Positions 14,472-23,003 of a stretch of 25,284 nt of DNA are shown one piece after another. The stretch is from Bacillota bacterium. Its GTDB lineage: Bacteria > Bacillota > Bacilli > Bacillales > Bacillaceae_J. Every line of letters begins with the position of its first letter. Position 1 is the first letter of the stretch. Position numbers and translations under genes: made by a program. Below the pieces are notes generated by a model. That model was not told where the DNA came from. It saw only the letters and a program-made list of their open reading frames with translations, and ran no database searches. The stretch covers positions 1 to 25,284 of the forward strand of contig JAEWMK010000158.1 of the NCBI GenBank assembly GCA_023457235.1, given 5' to 3'.

Positions 14472-15950
14472 ATGGAAAAAGTAGATATTTTTAAGGATAT
14501 TGCAGAACGCACAGGCGGCGATATTTACCTAGGTGTCGTAGGTGCTGTTAGAACTGGGAAGTCTACCTTTATTAAGAAATTCATGGAATTAGTAGTTTTA
14601 CCAAGTATCAAAAATGAAGCAGATAAGGTTCGTGCACAGGATGAACTGCCGCAAAGTGCAGCAGGCCGTACTATAATGACAACTGAACCAAAATTCGTCC
14701 CTAATCAAGCTGTGGCAGTAGCTGTTGATGAAGGATTAGAAGTTAATATTAGATTAGTTGATTGCGTGGGTTATACTGTACCCGGTGCAAAAGGCTATGA
14801 GGATGAAAACGGCCCAAGGATGATTAATACACCTTGGTATGAAGAGCCAATTCCATTCCATGAAGCTGCTGAAATTGGAACAAGAAAGGTCATTCAAGAA
14901 CATTCAACACTTGGTGTTGTGATCACTACGGATGGATCAATTGGTGAAATTCCACGCTCAGATTATATTAACTCCGAAGAACGCGTTATTGAGGAGCTTA
15001 AAGAGGTTGGTAAGCCGTTTATTATGATTATAAATACGGTTCACCCACATCACCCGGAAACAGAGCGTTTAAGACTGGAATTAAATGAAAAGTATGATAT
15101 TCCAGTTTTGGCGATGAGTGTTGAGAGTATGCGTGAACAGGATGTAATCAATGTTCTGCGTGAAACATTATATGAATTCCCAGTGTTAGAAGTGAATGTT
15201 AATTTGCCTAGCTGGGTGATGGTATTGAAAGAGGATCATTGGCTGCGCCAAAGCTATCAAGAAGCTGTAAAAGAAACAGTGAAGGATATTAAGCGATTAA
15301 GAGACGTTGATCGTGTTGTCGGTCATTTCGGGGAATATGATTTTATCGACCAGGCAAGTTTGGCAGGAAATGAAATGGGCCAAGGAATTGCGGAAATCGA
15401 TTTATACGCTCCGGATGATCTGTATGATCAAATCTTAAAAGAGGTTGTAGGTGTCGAAATCAGAGGGAAAGACCATCTTTTACAGCTTATGCAGGAATTT
15501 GCGCATGCTAAATCTGAGTATGACCAGGTTGCTGATGCATTAAAGATGGTTAAGCAAACAGGGTACGGTATCGCAGCTCCTTCCTTGCAGGATATGAGCC
15601 TCGATGAGCCTGAAATCATACGCCAAGGTTCTAGATTTGGTGTCCGTTTAAAGGCTGTTGCTCCATCCATTCATATGGTGAAGGTAGATGTTGAGTCCGA
15701 GTTTGCTCCAATCATCGGTACTGAAAAGCAAAGTGAGGAACTTGTTCGATACTTAATGCAGGATTTTGAGGATGATCCGCTTTCTATTTGGAATTCTGAC
15801 ATTTTCGGTCGTTCATTAAGTTCAATCGTTAGAGAAGGGATCCAGGCAAAATTATCATTAATGCCGGAAAATGCACGCTATAAGCTTAAAGAAACATTGG
15901 AAAGAATCATCAATGAGGGTTCCGGCGGACTAATAGCCATCATACTATAA
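14472..15950 (+). CDS. spoIVA: Spore coat morphogenetic ATPase SpoIVA
   Basis: SpoIVA polymerises on the forespore surface, using ATP hydrolysis, to form the basement layer of the spore coat; it also helps initiate cortex synthesis. The 492-aa product has the same length as in B. subtilis. The N-terminal TRAFAC-type domain carries Walker A GAVRTGKST (24-32, with Lys30) and a LVDCVGYTVPGAKGYED switch region. A long middle domain follows, and the C-terminus ends GGLIAIIL, the membrane-targeting end that interacts with SpoVM. GGGAGGGG precedes the ATG. It is flanked by its own sigma-E-type promoter and a terminator, so it is monocistronic. Confidence 0.98.
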   Translation: MEKVDIFKDIAERTGGDIYLGVVGAVRTGKSTFIKKFMELVVLPSIKNEADKVRAQDELPQSAAGRTIMTTEPKFVPNQAVAVAVDEGLEVNIRLVDCVGYTVPGAKGYEDENGPRMINTPWYEEPIPFHEAAEIGTRKVIQEHSTLGVVITTDGSIGEIPRSDYINSEERVIEELKEVGKPFIMIINTVHPHHPETERLRLELNEKYDIPVLAMSVESMREQDVINVLRETLYEFPVLEVNVNLPSWVMVLKEDHWLRQSYQEAVKETVKDIKRLRDVDRVVGHFGEYDFIDQASLAGNEMGQGIAEIDLYAPDDLYDQILKEVVGVEIRGKDHLLQLMQEFAHAKSEYDQVADALKMVKQTGYGIAAPSLQDMSLDEPEIIRQGSRFGVRLKAVAPSIHMVKVDVESEFAPIIGTEKQSEELVRYLMQDFEDDPLSIWNSDIFGRSLSSIVREGIQAKLSLMPENARYKLKETLERIINEGSGGLIAIIL

Positions 15951-15952
15951 TC

Positions 15953-15980
15953 AAAAAGCCAATTTATTTGGCTTTTTTTT
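15953..15980 (+). terminator. Terminator of spoIVA
   Basis: AAAAAGCCAA (15953-15962) pairs with TTGGCTTTTT (15968-15977) over 5 nt, with the T run continuing to 15980. Confidence 0.85.
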
Positions 15981-16029
15981 ATTGCCAATAAATAATCATT
16001 ATGATATTATTTTCCCACTATAAGTATTG

Positions 16030-16161
16030 TAACTTTATTCAGTGTGGGTACAAGCCCCAACTGAATAAAGTTACAGCCTCCGGCGGATGCCAAGGATTTT
16101 TAAAGGTAGTTTTCGAGCAAGCTCGCGAGTATGGGCGCAAATACGCCAAGTCGTATTTGAT
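16030..16161 (+). repeat. Repeat family B, copy 2 (132 bp, short form)
   Basis: It starts TAACTTTATTCAG (16030-16042) and has CTGAATAAAGTTA only about 20 nt later; the inner segment of copies 1 and 3 (about 75 nt) is missing. The 3' module is present: GCCTCCGGCGGATGCC, TTTTTAAAGGTAGTTTTCGAGC-AA-GCTCG, and CGCAAATACGCCAAGTCGTATTTG. It is in the same orientation as hbs, whose start is about 280 bp downstream. Confidence 0.9.
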
Positions 16162-16439
16162 TATCGGTAAATTTTCCATAATTATATGAAAAACTACTGA
16201 AAAATATTGAATTATCTTCAATTGTCGGTTAATATTAGCATGTTAATAAATAGTTGTTAATATGTATAGAATCTGGAAATACTGTAAACATTGGTAATAA
16301 CAGCTATTTATTTCTATCAATAACTATTTAAAATAGTAGTCATGATAGATTTGTCTTTAATCAATGGAATTTACAACTCAGGTAATCTATTTTTAAGAAA
16401 GTATTACCTATACCTTATATTTGGGAGGAGGTGAATGGC
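16162..16439 (+). promoter_or_regulatory. AT-rich upstream region of hbs with two inverted repeats
   Basis: This is a 278-bp AT-rich stretch with no ORF support. It contains the palindrome ACTATTT-A-AAATAGT (16323-16337). A hairpin, AGGTAAT (16380-16386) / ATTACCT (16403-16409), lies 15 nt before the hbs Shine-Dalgarno (GGAGGAGGTGA, 16424-16434). A weak sigma-A-like pair, TTGTCG (16222-16227) - 16 - TAATAA, is visible, but I could not settle on the hbs promoter. Confidence 0.45.
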
Positions 16440-16712
16440 ATGAACAAAACAGATTTAATTAATGCAGTAGCTGAAGGTACTGAATTATCAAAGAAAGATG
16501 CTACTAAAGCTGTTGATGCTGTTTTCGACGCTATCATGGGCGCACTACAACAAGGTGACAAGGTTCAATTAATCGGATTCGGTAACTTTGAAGTACGTGA
16601 GCGTGCAGCACGTAAAGGACGCAATCCACAAACAGGCGATGAAATTGAAATCCCAGCAAGTAAAGTACCTGCTTTCAAACCAGGTAAAGCCCTTAAAGAC
16701 GCTGTTAAGTAA
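16440..16712 (+). CDS. hbs: HU-type nucleoid protein HBsu
   Basis: HU binds and bends DNA without strong sequence specificity and is the main nucleoid protein in Bacillus. The 90-aa product starts MNKTDLINAVAEGTELSKKD and contains the HU signature GFGNFEVRERAARKGRNPQTG in the DNA-binding arm, ending KPGKALKDAVK. A GTG at 16431 is in frame, but it lies inside the strong GGAGGAGGTGA Shine-Dalgarno, so ATG 16440 is the start. It has its own strong terminator 20 nt after the stop. The codon bias (many T- or A-ending, highly regular codons) fits a highly expressed gene. Confidence 0.98.
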   Translation: MNKTDLINAVAEGTELSKKDATKAVDAVFDAIMGALQQGDKVQLIGFGNFEVRERAARKGRNPQTGDEIEIPASKVPAFKPGKALKDAVK

Positions 16713-16731
16713 TTATACATATGGGCTTTTA

Positions 16732-16766
16732 AAGGGTCGCACAACAATTGTGCGACCCTTCTTTTT
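16732..16766 (+). terminator. Terminator of hbs
   Basis: AAGGGTCGCACAA (16732-16744) pairs perfectly with TTGTGCGACCCTT (16748-16760) over a 3-nt loop, followed by CTTTTT. It is a 13-bp GC-rich stem. Confidence 0.95.
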
Positions 16767-16861
16767 CGCTGAAATTTTTATCTACGAATTACAATTAAAG
16801 TTCGGGATAAACTATCTTCATGAACCCCTATGAGGTGTTTTGTCATTAGGAGGAAAAACAA

Positions 16862-17425
16862 GTGAACATAAACCATGAACAGATCGAACATGCGGTTCGT
16901 TTAATATTAGAGGCAGTTGGAGAAGACCCAAATAGGGAAGGACTTTTAGATACGCCGAAAAGGGTTGCTAAAATGTATGCGGAAGTATTCGCCGGACTTG
17001 GAAAAGACCCGAAGGAGTACTTTGATACCATTTTTAGCGAGAACCATGAAGAATTAGTGCTTGTAAAGGATATTCCGTTTTATTCAATGTGCGAGCACCA
17101 TCTAGTTCCTTTCTTTGGTAAAGCCCATGTTGCCTACATACCTAAGGGTGGAAAAGTGGTAGGACTAAGTAAGTTGGCTCGTTCGGTTGAAGCAGTGGCC
17201 GCAAGACCACAGCTGCAAGAACGGATTACTACCACTGTCGCTGATGCTATTGTTGAAAAGCTTACACCCTACGGTGTAATGGTGGTTGTTGAAGCTGAAC
17301 ATATGTGTATGACAATGCGAGGCGTTAAAAAACCAGGTTCGAAAACAGTTACATCTGCTGTAAGAGGGATTTTTGAAAAGGATGCGGCAGCAAGGGCAGA
17401 GGTTTTATCTTTAATAAAAGAATAA
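16862..17425 (+). CDS. folE: GTP cyclohydrolase I (MtrA/FolE)
   Basis: FolE converts GTP to 7,8-dihydroneopterin triphosphate, the first step of folate synthesis; in B. subtilis the gene is called mtrA because it forms an operon with mtrB. The 187-aa product shows the zinc site, Cys77 and His80 in SMCEHHLVPFFG and Cys149 in EAEHMCMTMRG, and also GLSKLARSVE and RPQLQERIT. The start is GTG 16862 with AGGAGGAA at 16848-16855. mtrB follows after 91 nt, where a possible extra promoter is seen. Confidence 0.97.
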   Translation: MNINHEQIEHAVRLILEAVGEDPNREGLLDTPKRVAKMYAEVFAGLGKDPKEYFDTIFSENHEELVLVKDIPFYSMCEHHLVPFFGKAHVAYIPKGGKVVGLSKLARSVEAVAARPQLQERITTTVADAIVEKLTPYGVMVVVEAEHMCMTMRGVKKPGSKTVTSAVRGIFEKDAAARAEVLSLIKE

Positions 17426-17448
17426 TGACGGCTGTTTCTAATTTTGGA

Positions 17449-17478
17449 TTGACAATACAAGGTAGTGAATGAGATATT
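17449..17478 (+). promoter_or_regulatory. Candidate internal promoter of mtrB
   Basis: A perfect TTGACA (17449-17454) is followed after 18 nt by GATATT (17473-17478), or by TATTAT at 17475-17480 with long spacing. It would let mtrB be transcribed apart from folE. Confidence 0.4.
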
Positions 17479-17516
17479 ATTATGAGATATGGATTGGAGT
17501 TTAGGAGGATTTGCAA

Positions 17517-17747
17517 GTGAAAAGTCAATCTTCTACAAATAATGATTTTATTGTAATCAAAGCAAAAAGTGATGGAGTCACAGTTATTGGTCTTACACGT
17601 GGAACGGACACAAAATTCCACCATTCTGAGAAATTGGATAAAGGTGAGGTTATGATAGCTCAGTTTACAGAGCATACTTCTGCGATCAAAATTCGCGGTA
17701 AAGCCGTTATTCAAACAGCGCATGGTGAAATGGACACTGAGGTTTAA
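17517..17747 (+). CDS. mtrB: trp RNA-binding attenuation protein TRAP
   Basis: TRAP forms an 11-subunit ring. When loaded with tryptophan it binds 11 (G/U)AG triplets in the trp leader RNA, which favours termination and blocks trpE translation. The 76-aa product carries the almost invariant TRAP core, including VIGLTRGTDTKFHHSEKLDK, GEV(M)IAQFTEHTSAIK and IRGKAVIQTA, with residues lining the tryptophan pockets and the Lys/Arg residues that hold RNA. A TTG at 17511 is in frame but nearly touches AGGAGGA (17503-17509), so GTG 17517 is the start. The apparent RNA target lies at 24515-24593 in the same window. Confidence 0.98.
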   Translation: MKSQSSTNNDFIVIKAKSDGVTVIGLTRGTDTKFHHSEKLDKGEVMIAQFTEHTSAIKIRGKAVIQTAHGEMDTEV

Positions 17748-17751
17748 AAGA

Positions 17752-17775
17752 GAGAAGTTTAAGTTTAATCTTCTC
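17752..17775 (+). terminator. Weak terminator-like hairpin after mtrB
   Basis: GAGAAG (17752-17757) and CTTCTC (17770-17775) flank an AT-rich 12-nt centre with partial symmetry, followed by ATTTT. The stem is short, and this may be only partly effective between mtrB and hepS. Confidence 0.35.
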
Positions 17776-17801
17776 ATTTTAGAAAGACAAGGGTGATGAG
17801 C

Positions 17802-18617
17802 GTGAAAGGCATCTATGATGAAATTAAACAGATTAAAGCGGACATAGACGAGCGGGCCAAACATCCTTACCTAATGAAGTTTATAGATGTCCCTGTTATA
17901 GATGAACAGAAATTGTTATTATTGTACTGTATTTTAAGTGAATCTAAATTATCATCCGACAAAATAAAGCAATCTATTATTGCCACGATGCTCATTCAAA
18001 TAGCATTGGATACACATGAACTTGTAGGAATCAATCCAATTGAAGAAGATCATCCATTTATGAAACAACGACAATTAACGGTGTTAGGCGGAGATTATTA
18101 TAGCGGTCTTTATTATTATTTATTAGCACAGATTGATAATATACCAATGCTAGAAGTATTATCAATTGCTATTAAAGAGATTAATGAATACAAAGTTGCT
18201 GTCTATCAGAGGGACCAAAATAATATCGGGGATTTTATAGAGAGTGTGGCTATGATTGAATCTCTTCTAGTGCAAAAGATTGCACAATACGTTGGAAAAA
18301 GTGACATGCTAGATCTATCGAAACAATTATTGCTAATAAACAGGTTGAATAACGAAAAAAGACGCTACTTATCAAGTGGGTATTCAGCTTTTTTTGATGG
18401 AATCTATACGATTCAAGAAAAAACTCGTGGATTGTCAAAAAATATTGATCGAAAACAAGCACTCATTTTAGTTGATAATCAAATCATAACATCAATTCAC
18501 TATATAGAAGCGTTCCTGCAAAAGCATTCCGGAACTTATCGGTTTCTTTGTGAAAAAATAAGAGGTTTTATTAACAATATCGATATTGCGATGGAAAAAG
18601 CTGTGAAAGAAGGGTGA
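17802..18617 (+). CDS. hepS: Heptaprenyl diphosphate synthase component 1 (HepS)
   Basis: HepS is the small non-catalytic subunit that pairs with HepT to make the C35 side chain of menaquinone-7. The 271-aa product starts MKGIYDEIKQIK and contains KHPYLMKFIDVPVIDEQKLLLL, ALDTHELVGI and LTVLGGDYYSGLYYYLLAQ, which correspond to the conserved parts of HepS (GerCA). The frame also has GTG 17793 and ATG 17796, but these fall within AAGGGTGATG, which serves best as the Shine-Dalgarno for GTG 17802; that start also aligns best with relatives. menG starts 3 nt after the stop and hepT follows, giving the classic hepS-menG-hepT operon. Confidence 0.95.
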   Translation: MKGIYDEIKQIKADIDERAKHPYLMKFIDVPVIDEQKLLLLYCILSESKLSSDKIKQSIIATMLIQIALDTHELVGINPIEEDHPFMKQRQLTVLGGDYYSGLYYYLLAQIDNIPMLEVLSIAIKEINEYKVAVYQRDQNNIGDFIESVAMIESLLVQKIAQYVGKSDMLDLSKQLLLINRLNNEKRRYLSSGYSAFFDGIYTIQEKTRGLSKNIDRKQALILVDNQIITSIHYIEAFLQKHSGTYRFLCEKIRGFINNIDIAMEKAVKEG

Positions 18618-18620
18618 AGA

Positions 18621-19334
18621 GTGGGGTATTCAAAAGAAGAACGTGTCCACAACGTATTTGAAAAAATCTCAGACAAATATGATGTTATGAATTCTATTAT
18701 TAGTTTTCAACGTCATAAAGCTTGGCGTAAAGACACAATGAAAAGGATGAACGTTCAGCCCGGTTCAGCAGCTCTTGATGTTTGTTGTGGAACAGCTGAT
18801 TGGACGGTTGCGTTATCTCATGCTGTCGGCCCAAAAGGCAAAGTAGTCGGACTTGATTTTAGTAGAAATATGCTGAAAATCGGCGAACAAAAGGTTGCCA
18901 ATCTACAGCTTAATAATATAGAGCTAATTCATGGTAACGCAATGGAATTACCGTTTGCGGATAACACATTTGATTATGTTACGATTGGATTTGGATTACG
19001 AAATGTACCGGACTATTTGCAAGTATTATGCGAAATGTGTCGAGTTGTGAAGCCTGGGGGCAAGGTTGTCTGCCTTGAAACCTCGCAGCCAACGATGTTT
19101 GGATTCAGGCAAATTTATTACTTGTATTTCCAATATATAATGCCTTTCTTAGGTAAACTATTTGCTAAAAGCTATAAGGAATACTCATGGTTGCAAGAGT
19201 CTGCAAAAGATTTTCCGGGCCGAAAAGAATTGGCGCAAATGTTTGAACAAGCAGGGCTCGAGAATATCAAAGTGAAGGCCTATACTGGCGGCGTAGCTGC
19301 AATGCATTTAGGCTTTAAACCGATTTCTAAATAA
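18621..19334 (+). CDS. menG: Demethylmenaquinone methyltransferase
   Basis: MenG (UbiE family) uses S-adenosylmethionine to methylate demethylmenaquinone in the last step of menaquinone synthesis. The 237-aa product begins with the family stretch VHNVFEKISDKYDVMNSI. It has the SAM-binding loop LDVCCGTADWT (52-62), GLDFSRNML (acidic loop), FGLRNV and YTGGVAAMHLGFKP at the end. GTG 18621 is the start, preceded by AAGGGTGAAGA, which overlaps the hepS stop. It lies between the two subunits of heptaprenyl diphosphate synthase, as in B. subtilis. Confidence 0.97.
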   Translation: MGYSKEERVHNVFEKISDKYDVMNSIISFQRHKAWRKDTMKRMNVQPGSAALDVCCGTADWTVALSHAVGPKGKVVGLDFSRNMLKIGEQKVANLQLNNIELIHGNAMELPFADNTFDYVTIGFGLRNVPDYLQVLCEMCRVVKPGGKVVCLETSQPTMFGFRQIYYLYFQYIMPFLGKLFAKSYKEYSWLQESAKDFPGRKELAQMFEQAGLENIKVKAYTGGVAAMHLGFKPISK

Positions 19335-19356
19335 GCTGTTAATTAAGGTGAAATAA

Positions 19357-20319
19357 ATGAAACTTAAAAGGCTCTACACATTTATCAATTCTGATTTAGA
19401 TATAATTGAAAAAGCATTGGAAGAGACAATTCAGGCTGAGCATCCAGTGCTGGAAGAAGCCTCTATGCATTTATTACAGGCTGGTGGGAAACGTATTCGA
19501 CCAGTCTTTGTTTTATTGTCTGGAAAATTTGGGAATTATAATATAGACGAAATAAAAAATGTAGCTGTAGCCCTGGAATTAATACATACTGCTTCCTTAG
19601 TTCATGATGATGTCATTGACAATGCTGAACTGCGTAGGGGAGGACTCACGGTAAAGGCGAAATGGGATAATCGAATTGCTATGTATACAGGCGATTATAT
19701 CTTTGCAAGAGCCGTTGAATTAATGACTAATATAAACAAGATAGAGGCCCATCAAGTCTTATCAAAAACGATGGTGGAACTTGTCATTGGTGAAATTGAA
19801 CAAATTAAAGATAAGTATGACTGGGACCAAAATCTTCGTACATATTTTAGAAGAATTAAGCGAAAAACTGCTATCCTCATAGCTGTCAGCTGCCAGCTCG
19901 GTGCAATCGTATCCGAAGCACCTTTAAAGGTTCAAAGGCAACTGTATCAATTTGGATATAACGTCGGAATGGCCTTTCAAATAACAGATGATATTCTAGA
20001 TTTCACAGGGACTGAGAAAGAATTGGGGAAACCTGCTGGAAGTGATTTGCAGCAGGGAAATATAACCTTACCAGCCCTTTATGCTTTACGAAATGAAAAT
20101 CTGAGAAAAGAAATTGTAACTACATTTGACCCGAATAACGAGGAAAAAATGCGTCATATTATTTCATTGGTGCAAACATCAGGTGGAATTGAGTATTCCA
20201 AGGAAATCAGTGAACGTTACTTGAAAAAAGCGTATGGGATCATTAAAGAGCTGCCGAACTGCAAAGAAAAAACGGCCCTTCTAAATATTGCGAAATTTAT
20301 TGGAAAACGGAAATTCTGA
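19357..20319 (+). CDS. hepT: Heptaprenyl diphosphate synthase component 2 (HepT)
   Basis: HepT is the catalytic trans-prenyltransferase subunit that condenses isopentenyl diphosphate onto farnesyl diphosphate to give heptaprenyl diphosphate. The 320-aa product has both aspartate-rich motifs: DDVID at 84-88 within LVHDDVIDNAELRRGG, and DDILD at 211-215 within FQITDDILDFTG. It also has GGKRIRP near residue 43 and the GNITLPALYAL segment. AAGGTG precedes the ATG. It is the last gene of the operon; no clear terminator is visible before ndk. Confidence 0.97.
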   Translation: MKLKRLYTFINSDLDIIEKALEETIQAEHPVLEEASMHLLQAGGKRIRPVFVLLSGKFGNYNIDEIKNVAVALELIHTASLVHDDVIDNAELRRGGLTVKAKWDNRIAMYTGDYIFARAVELMTNINKIEAHQVLSKTMVELVIGEIEQIKDKYDWDQNLRTYFRRIKRKTAILIAVSCQLGAIVSEAPLKVQRQLYQFGYNVGMAFQITDDILDFTGTEKELGKPAGSDLQQGNITLPALYALRNENLRKEIVTTFDPNNEEKMRHIISLVQTSGGIEYSKEISERYLKKAYGIIKELPNCKEKTALLNIAKFIGKRKF

Positions 20320-20408
20320 ACATTGCCATTGATTACATATTTTGATAAAATTTGAAATGATTTTAACTTTAAAAGTGATACTATACATAATGACTGGAGA
20401 GATGAAAC

Positions 20409-20855
20409 ATGGAAAGATCTTTTATCATGGTTAAGCCTGACGGCGTACAACGAAATTTAGTAGGAGAAATTGTTTCTCGTTTTGAAAACAAAGGTTTCAA
20501 ATTAGTTGGTGCAAAGCTATTGACTGTATCAAAGGAATTAGCTGAAGAGCATTACGGTGAGCATAAAGAACGCCCATTTTTCGGTGAACTAGTTGACTTC
20601 ATTACATCAAGCCCTGTATTTGCAATGGTTTGGGAAGGCGAAAACGTAATTGCAACTGCTCGTCAAATGATGGGTAAAACAAACCCTGCTGATGCACTTC
20701 CTGGAACTATTCGTGGCGATTTTGGTGTAACAATGGGTAAAAACGTTATTCACGGTTCAGATTCACCAGAAAGCGCTGCGCGTGAAATCAGCCTATGGTT
20801 TAAAGAAGATGAAGTTAGTGAATACAACAAGCAAGTTGACGAGTGGGTATACTAA
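20409..20855 (+). CDS. ndk: Nucleoside diphosphate kinase
   Basis: Ndk transfers the gamma phosphate between nucleoside triphosphates and diphosphates through a phosphohistidine. The 148-aa product has the family start MERSFIMVKPDGVQRN and the active-site stretch NVIHGSDSPESA with His115. The ending WVY is complete. TGGAGAG at 20394-20400 precedes the ATG. A strong terminator 11 nt after the stop indicates a single-gene transcript, and the AT-rich 90 bp upstream probably hold its promoter, which I could not define. Confidence 0.98.
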   Translation: MERSFIMVKPDGVQRNLVGEIVSRFENKGFKLVGAKLLTVSKELAEEHYGEHKERPFFGELVDFITSSPVFAMVWEGENVIATARQMMGKTNPADALPGTIRGDFGVTMGKNVIHGSDSPESAAREISLWFKEDEVSEYNKQVDEWVY

Positions 20856-20866
20856 GTAAATCTACG

Positions 20867-20901
20867 AAAACAACCAGCCATATCGGGCTGGTTGTTTTTT
20901 T
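20867..20901 (+). terminator. Terminator of ndk
   Basis: AAAACAACCAGCC (20867-20879) pairs with GGCTGGTTGTTTT (20886-20898) over 6 nt, followed by T residues to 20901. It is a perfect 13-bp stem. Confidence 0.95.
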
Positions 20902-20969
20902 AATAGAAATACCTAGGACCATTTGTTATGATTAAAATCAAGGGAGTCTAGTAGAAGAGGAGAAAGATA

Positions 20970-21743
20970 ATGATGAATGACTACCAGGATTTTATAACAA
21001 AAGTACATAGAAAAACCGGTATCGATTTGTCTTGCTACAAAGAAGCACAAATGAAGCGGAGATTAACGTCTCTTTATGAAAAAAAAGGATTCAAAAGTTT
21101 TCAGGAATTTTTTAATTCTATGTCTACAGATAAAAATCTATTAGATGAATTTTTAGACCGAATGACAATTAATGTATCTGAATTTTATCGAAATGCAAAA
21201 CGATGGGAAGTACTGCAAAAAAAAATAATTCCTAAATTACTAGAGAAGAACAAAAAGTTAAAAGTATGGAGTGCGGCTTGTTCTACAGGGGAGGAGCCAT
21301 ACACGATTGCAATGATTTTATCTCACTTTATGCCACTTTCCCAAATTCAGATTCTAGCAACTGATTTAGATGAAACGGTCATTGCACGTGCTAAAAATGG
21401 TATTTACCCGGATCGTTCTTTAGTTGAGGTACCAGACGAAATCAAAAGGAAATTCTTTACGAAAGATGGTATTTTCTATAAAGTGAATGATGATATTAAA
21501 AGGACAGTTACTTTCAAAAAACATAATTTATTAGCGGATCCCTTCGACAATAATTTTGATTTAATTGTTTGTCGGAATGTGTTGATTTACTTTACTGAAG
21601 ATGCGAAGGAAGTTTTATATAAGAAGTTTAGCGCGGCTTTAAAAACAGGAGGTATCCTTTTTGTAGGCAGCACTGAACAAATATTTAATCCGCAAAGCTT
21701 TGGCTTTGAAACAGAGGATACATTTTTTTATCGAAAAGTCTAG
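20970..21743 (+). CDS. cheR: Chemotaxis protein methyltransferase CheR
   Basis: CheR methylates glutamates of the chemoreceptors with S-adenosylmethionine. The 257-aa product has an N-terminal all-helical CheR domain (about 1-75, with YKEAQMKRRLTSLYEKKG) and a SAM methyltransferase domain with WSAACSTGEEPYTIAMIL (100-117), LATDLDE and DLIVCRNVLIYF. Two ATGs stand in tandem (20970 and 20973), and GAGGAG at 20957-20962 fits either. It lies between ndk and aroC, as in B. subtilis, and fits a motile organism with MotI. Confidence 0.97.
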   Translation: MMNDYQDFITKVHRKTGIDLSCYKEAQMKRRLTSLYEKKGFKSFQEFFNSMSTDKNLLDEFLDRMTINVSEFYRNAKRWEVLQKKIIPKLLEKNKKLKVWSAACSTGEEPYTIAMILSHFMPLSQIQILATDLDETVIARAKNGIYPDRSLVEVPDEIKRKFFTKDGIFYKVNDDIKRTVTFKKHNLLADPFDNNFDLIVCRNVLIYFTEDAKEVLYKKFSAALKTGGILFVGSTEQIFNPQSFGFETEDTFFYRKV

Positions 21744-21826
21744 ATGGAGATTTCAAAATATACTGACGACAAATAGTCACTATTATGATATATTAATACA
21801 TAAAAGCTTTAAAGAGGTGAAGAGTG

Positions 21827-23002
21827 ATGAGATATATAACTGCTGGAGAATCACATGGACCACAATTAACAACAATTTTAGAAGGAATACCTGCACAATT
21901 ATCATTAGTCGCTGAAGATATAAATGAGGAACTTGCCCGTCGTCAAAAAGGACACGGCAGGGGCCGTCGGATGCAAATTGAGAAGGACCAAGTTCAAATT
22001 TTAAGCGGGGTTCGTCATGGAAAAACATTAGGATCTCCCGTTACACTTGTGGTAAAGAACGATGATTGGACACATTGGACAAAAATAATGGGAATTGAGC
22101 CACTTGAAAGTGAACAAGATGAAGAAGATATCAAACGAAAAATTACACGGCCACGTCCAGGGCATGCCGATCTTGTAGGGGCTATTAAATATGGCCATCG
22201 TGACATGAGAAACGTACTTGAACGATCTTCAGCTAGGGAGACGACTGTACGCGTGGCGGCAGGGGCTGTAGCGAAAAAGCTATTGGCTGAATTAGGAATC
22301 ACTGTTGCCGGCCATGTATTGGAAATTGGCGGGGTTAAAGCTGAAAATATTTCTTATAATAGCTTAGAAGAACTAAAAGAACGCAGTGAAAAGTCACCTG
22401 TTCGTTGTCTGGATGAAGTAGCAGAGCAGAAAATGATGACAGCTATTGATAAAGCAAAAGAAGACGGCGATTCAATCGGTGGTGTTGTCGAGGTTATTGT
22501 TGATGGACTTCCTGCCGGTATAGGCAGCTATACCCATTATGATCTTAAACTAGATGCTAAAATTGCGGCAGCGATTGTAAGTATCAATGCCTTTAAAGGT
22601 GTTGAATTTGGAATCGGCTTTGAAGCTGCAAGAAGACCAGGCAGCCAGGTTCACGATGAAATCATTTGGAACGAAGAACAAGGATATTCAAGAAAAACAA
22701 ACAACTTAGGTGGTTTTGAAGGCGGTATGACTACAGGTATGCCAATTGTCGTCCGTGGTGTGATGAAACCAATTCCTACTTTATATAAGCCATTGCAAAG
22801 CGTTGATATTGATACGAAAGAAGTGTTTGAGGCGAGCATCGAGCGTTCTGACAGTTGTGCTGTTCCGGCTGCAAGTGTTGTTGCAGAAGCTGTTGTTGCA
22901 TGGGAAATAGCGCAGGCGATTGTTGAACAGTTTGGAAAGGATCGCATTGATCAAATTAAAGAGAATATCGCTAGCTGGAACGAAAGAGCGAGGAATTATT
23001 AA
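21827..23002 (+). CDS. aroC: Chorismate synthase
   Basis: This enzyme makes chorismate from 5-enolpyruvylshikimate 3-phosphate using reduced FMN; the B. subtilis gene is called aroF. The 391-aa product has the family signatures GESHGPQLT near the N-terminus, RRQKGHGRGRRMQIE, RPGHADLVGAIKYGHRDMRNVLERSSARET, and near the C-terminus DSCAVPAASVVAEAVVAW. A GTG at 21824 is in frame, but AAAGAGGTGA (21811-21820) has better spacing to ATG 21827, giving MRYITAGESHG. aroB starts 1 nt after the stop. Confidence 0.98.
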   Translation: MRYITAGESHGPQLTTILEGIPAQLSLVAEDINEELARRQKGHGRGRRMQIEKDQVQILSGVRHGKTLGSPVTLVVKNDDWTHWTKIMGIEPLESEQDEEDIKRKITRPRPGHADLVGAIKYGHRDMRNVLERSSARETTVRVAAGAVAKKLLAELGITVAGHVLEIGGVKAENISYNSLEELKERSEKSPVRCLDEVAEQKMMTAIDKAKEDGDSIGGVVEVIVDGLPAGIGSYTHYDLKLDAKIAAAIVSINAFKGVEFGIGFEAARRPGSQVHDEIIWNEEQGYSRKTNNLGGFEGGMTTGMPIVVRGVMKPIPTLYKPLQSVDIDTKEVFEASIERSDSCAVPAASVVAEAVVAWEIAQAIVEQFGKDRIDQIKENIASWNERARNY

Positions 23003-23003
23003 G

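Noticed and set aside
16588..16833. Overlapping plus-strand ORF of 81 codons across the hbs 3' end
   Set aside because: It is out of frame with hbs, runs through the strong hbs terminator, and has no ribosome binding site.
17463..17507. Several GAG/TAG triplets just upstream of mtrB, suggesting TRAP autoregulation
   Set aside because: Only six triplets with spacers of 0-10 nt, overlapping the likely -10 region and the Shine-Dalgarno. This is not the regular 2-3 nt spacing of a TRAP site.
22920..23003. 28-residue N-terminal extension of aroB into aroC
   Set aside because: The extension overlaps chorismate synthase coding sequence. ATG 23004 has a Shine-Dalgarno and gives the normal protein length.
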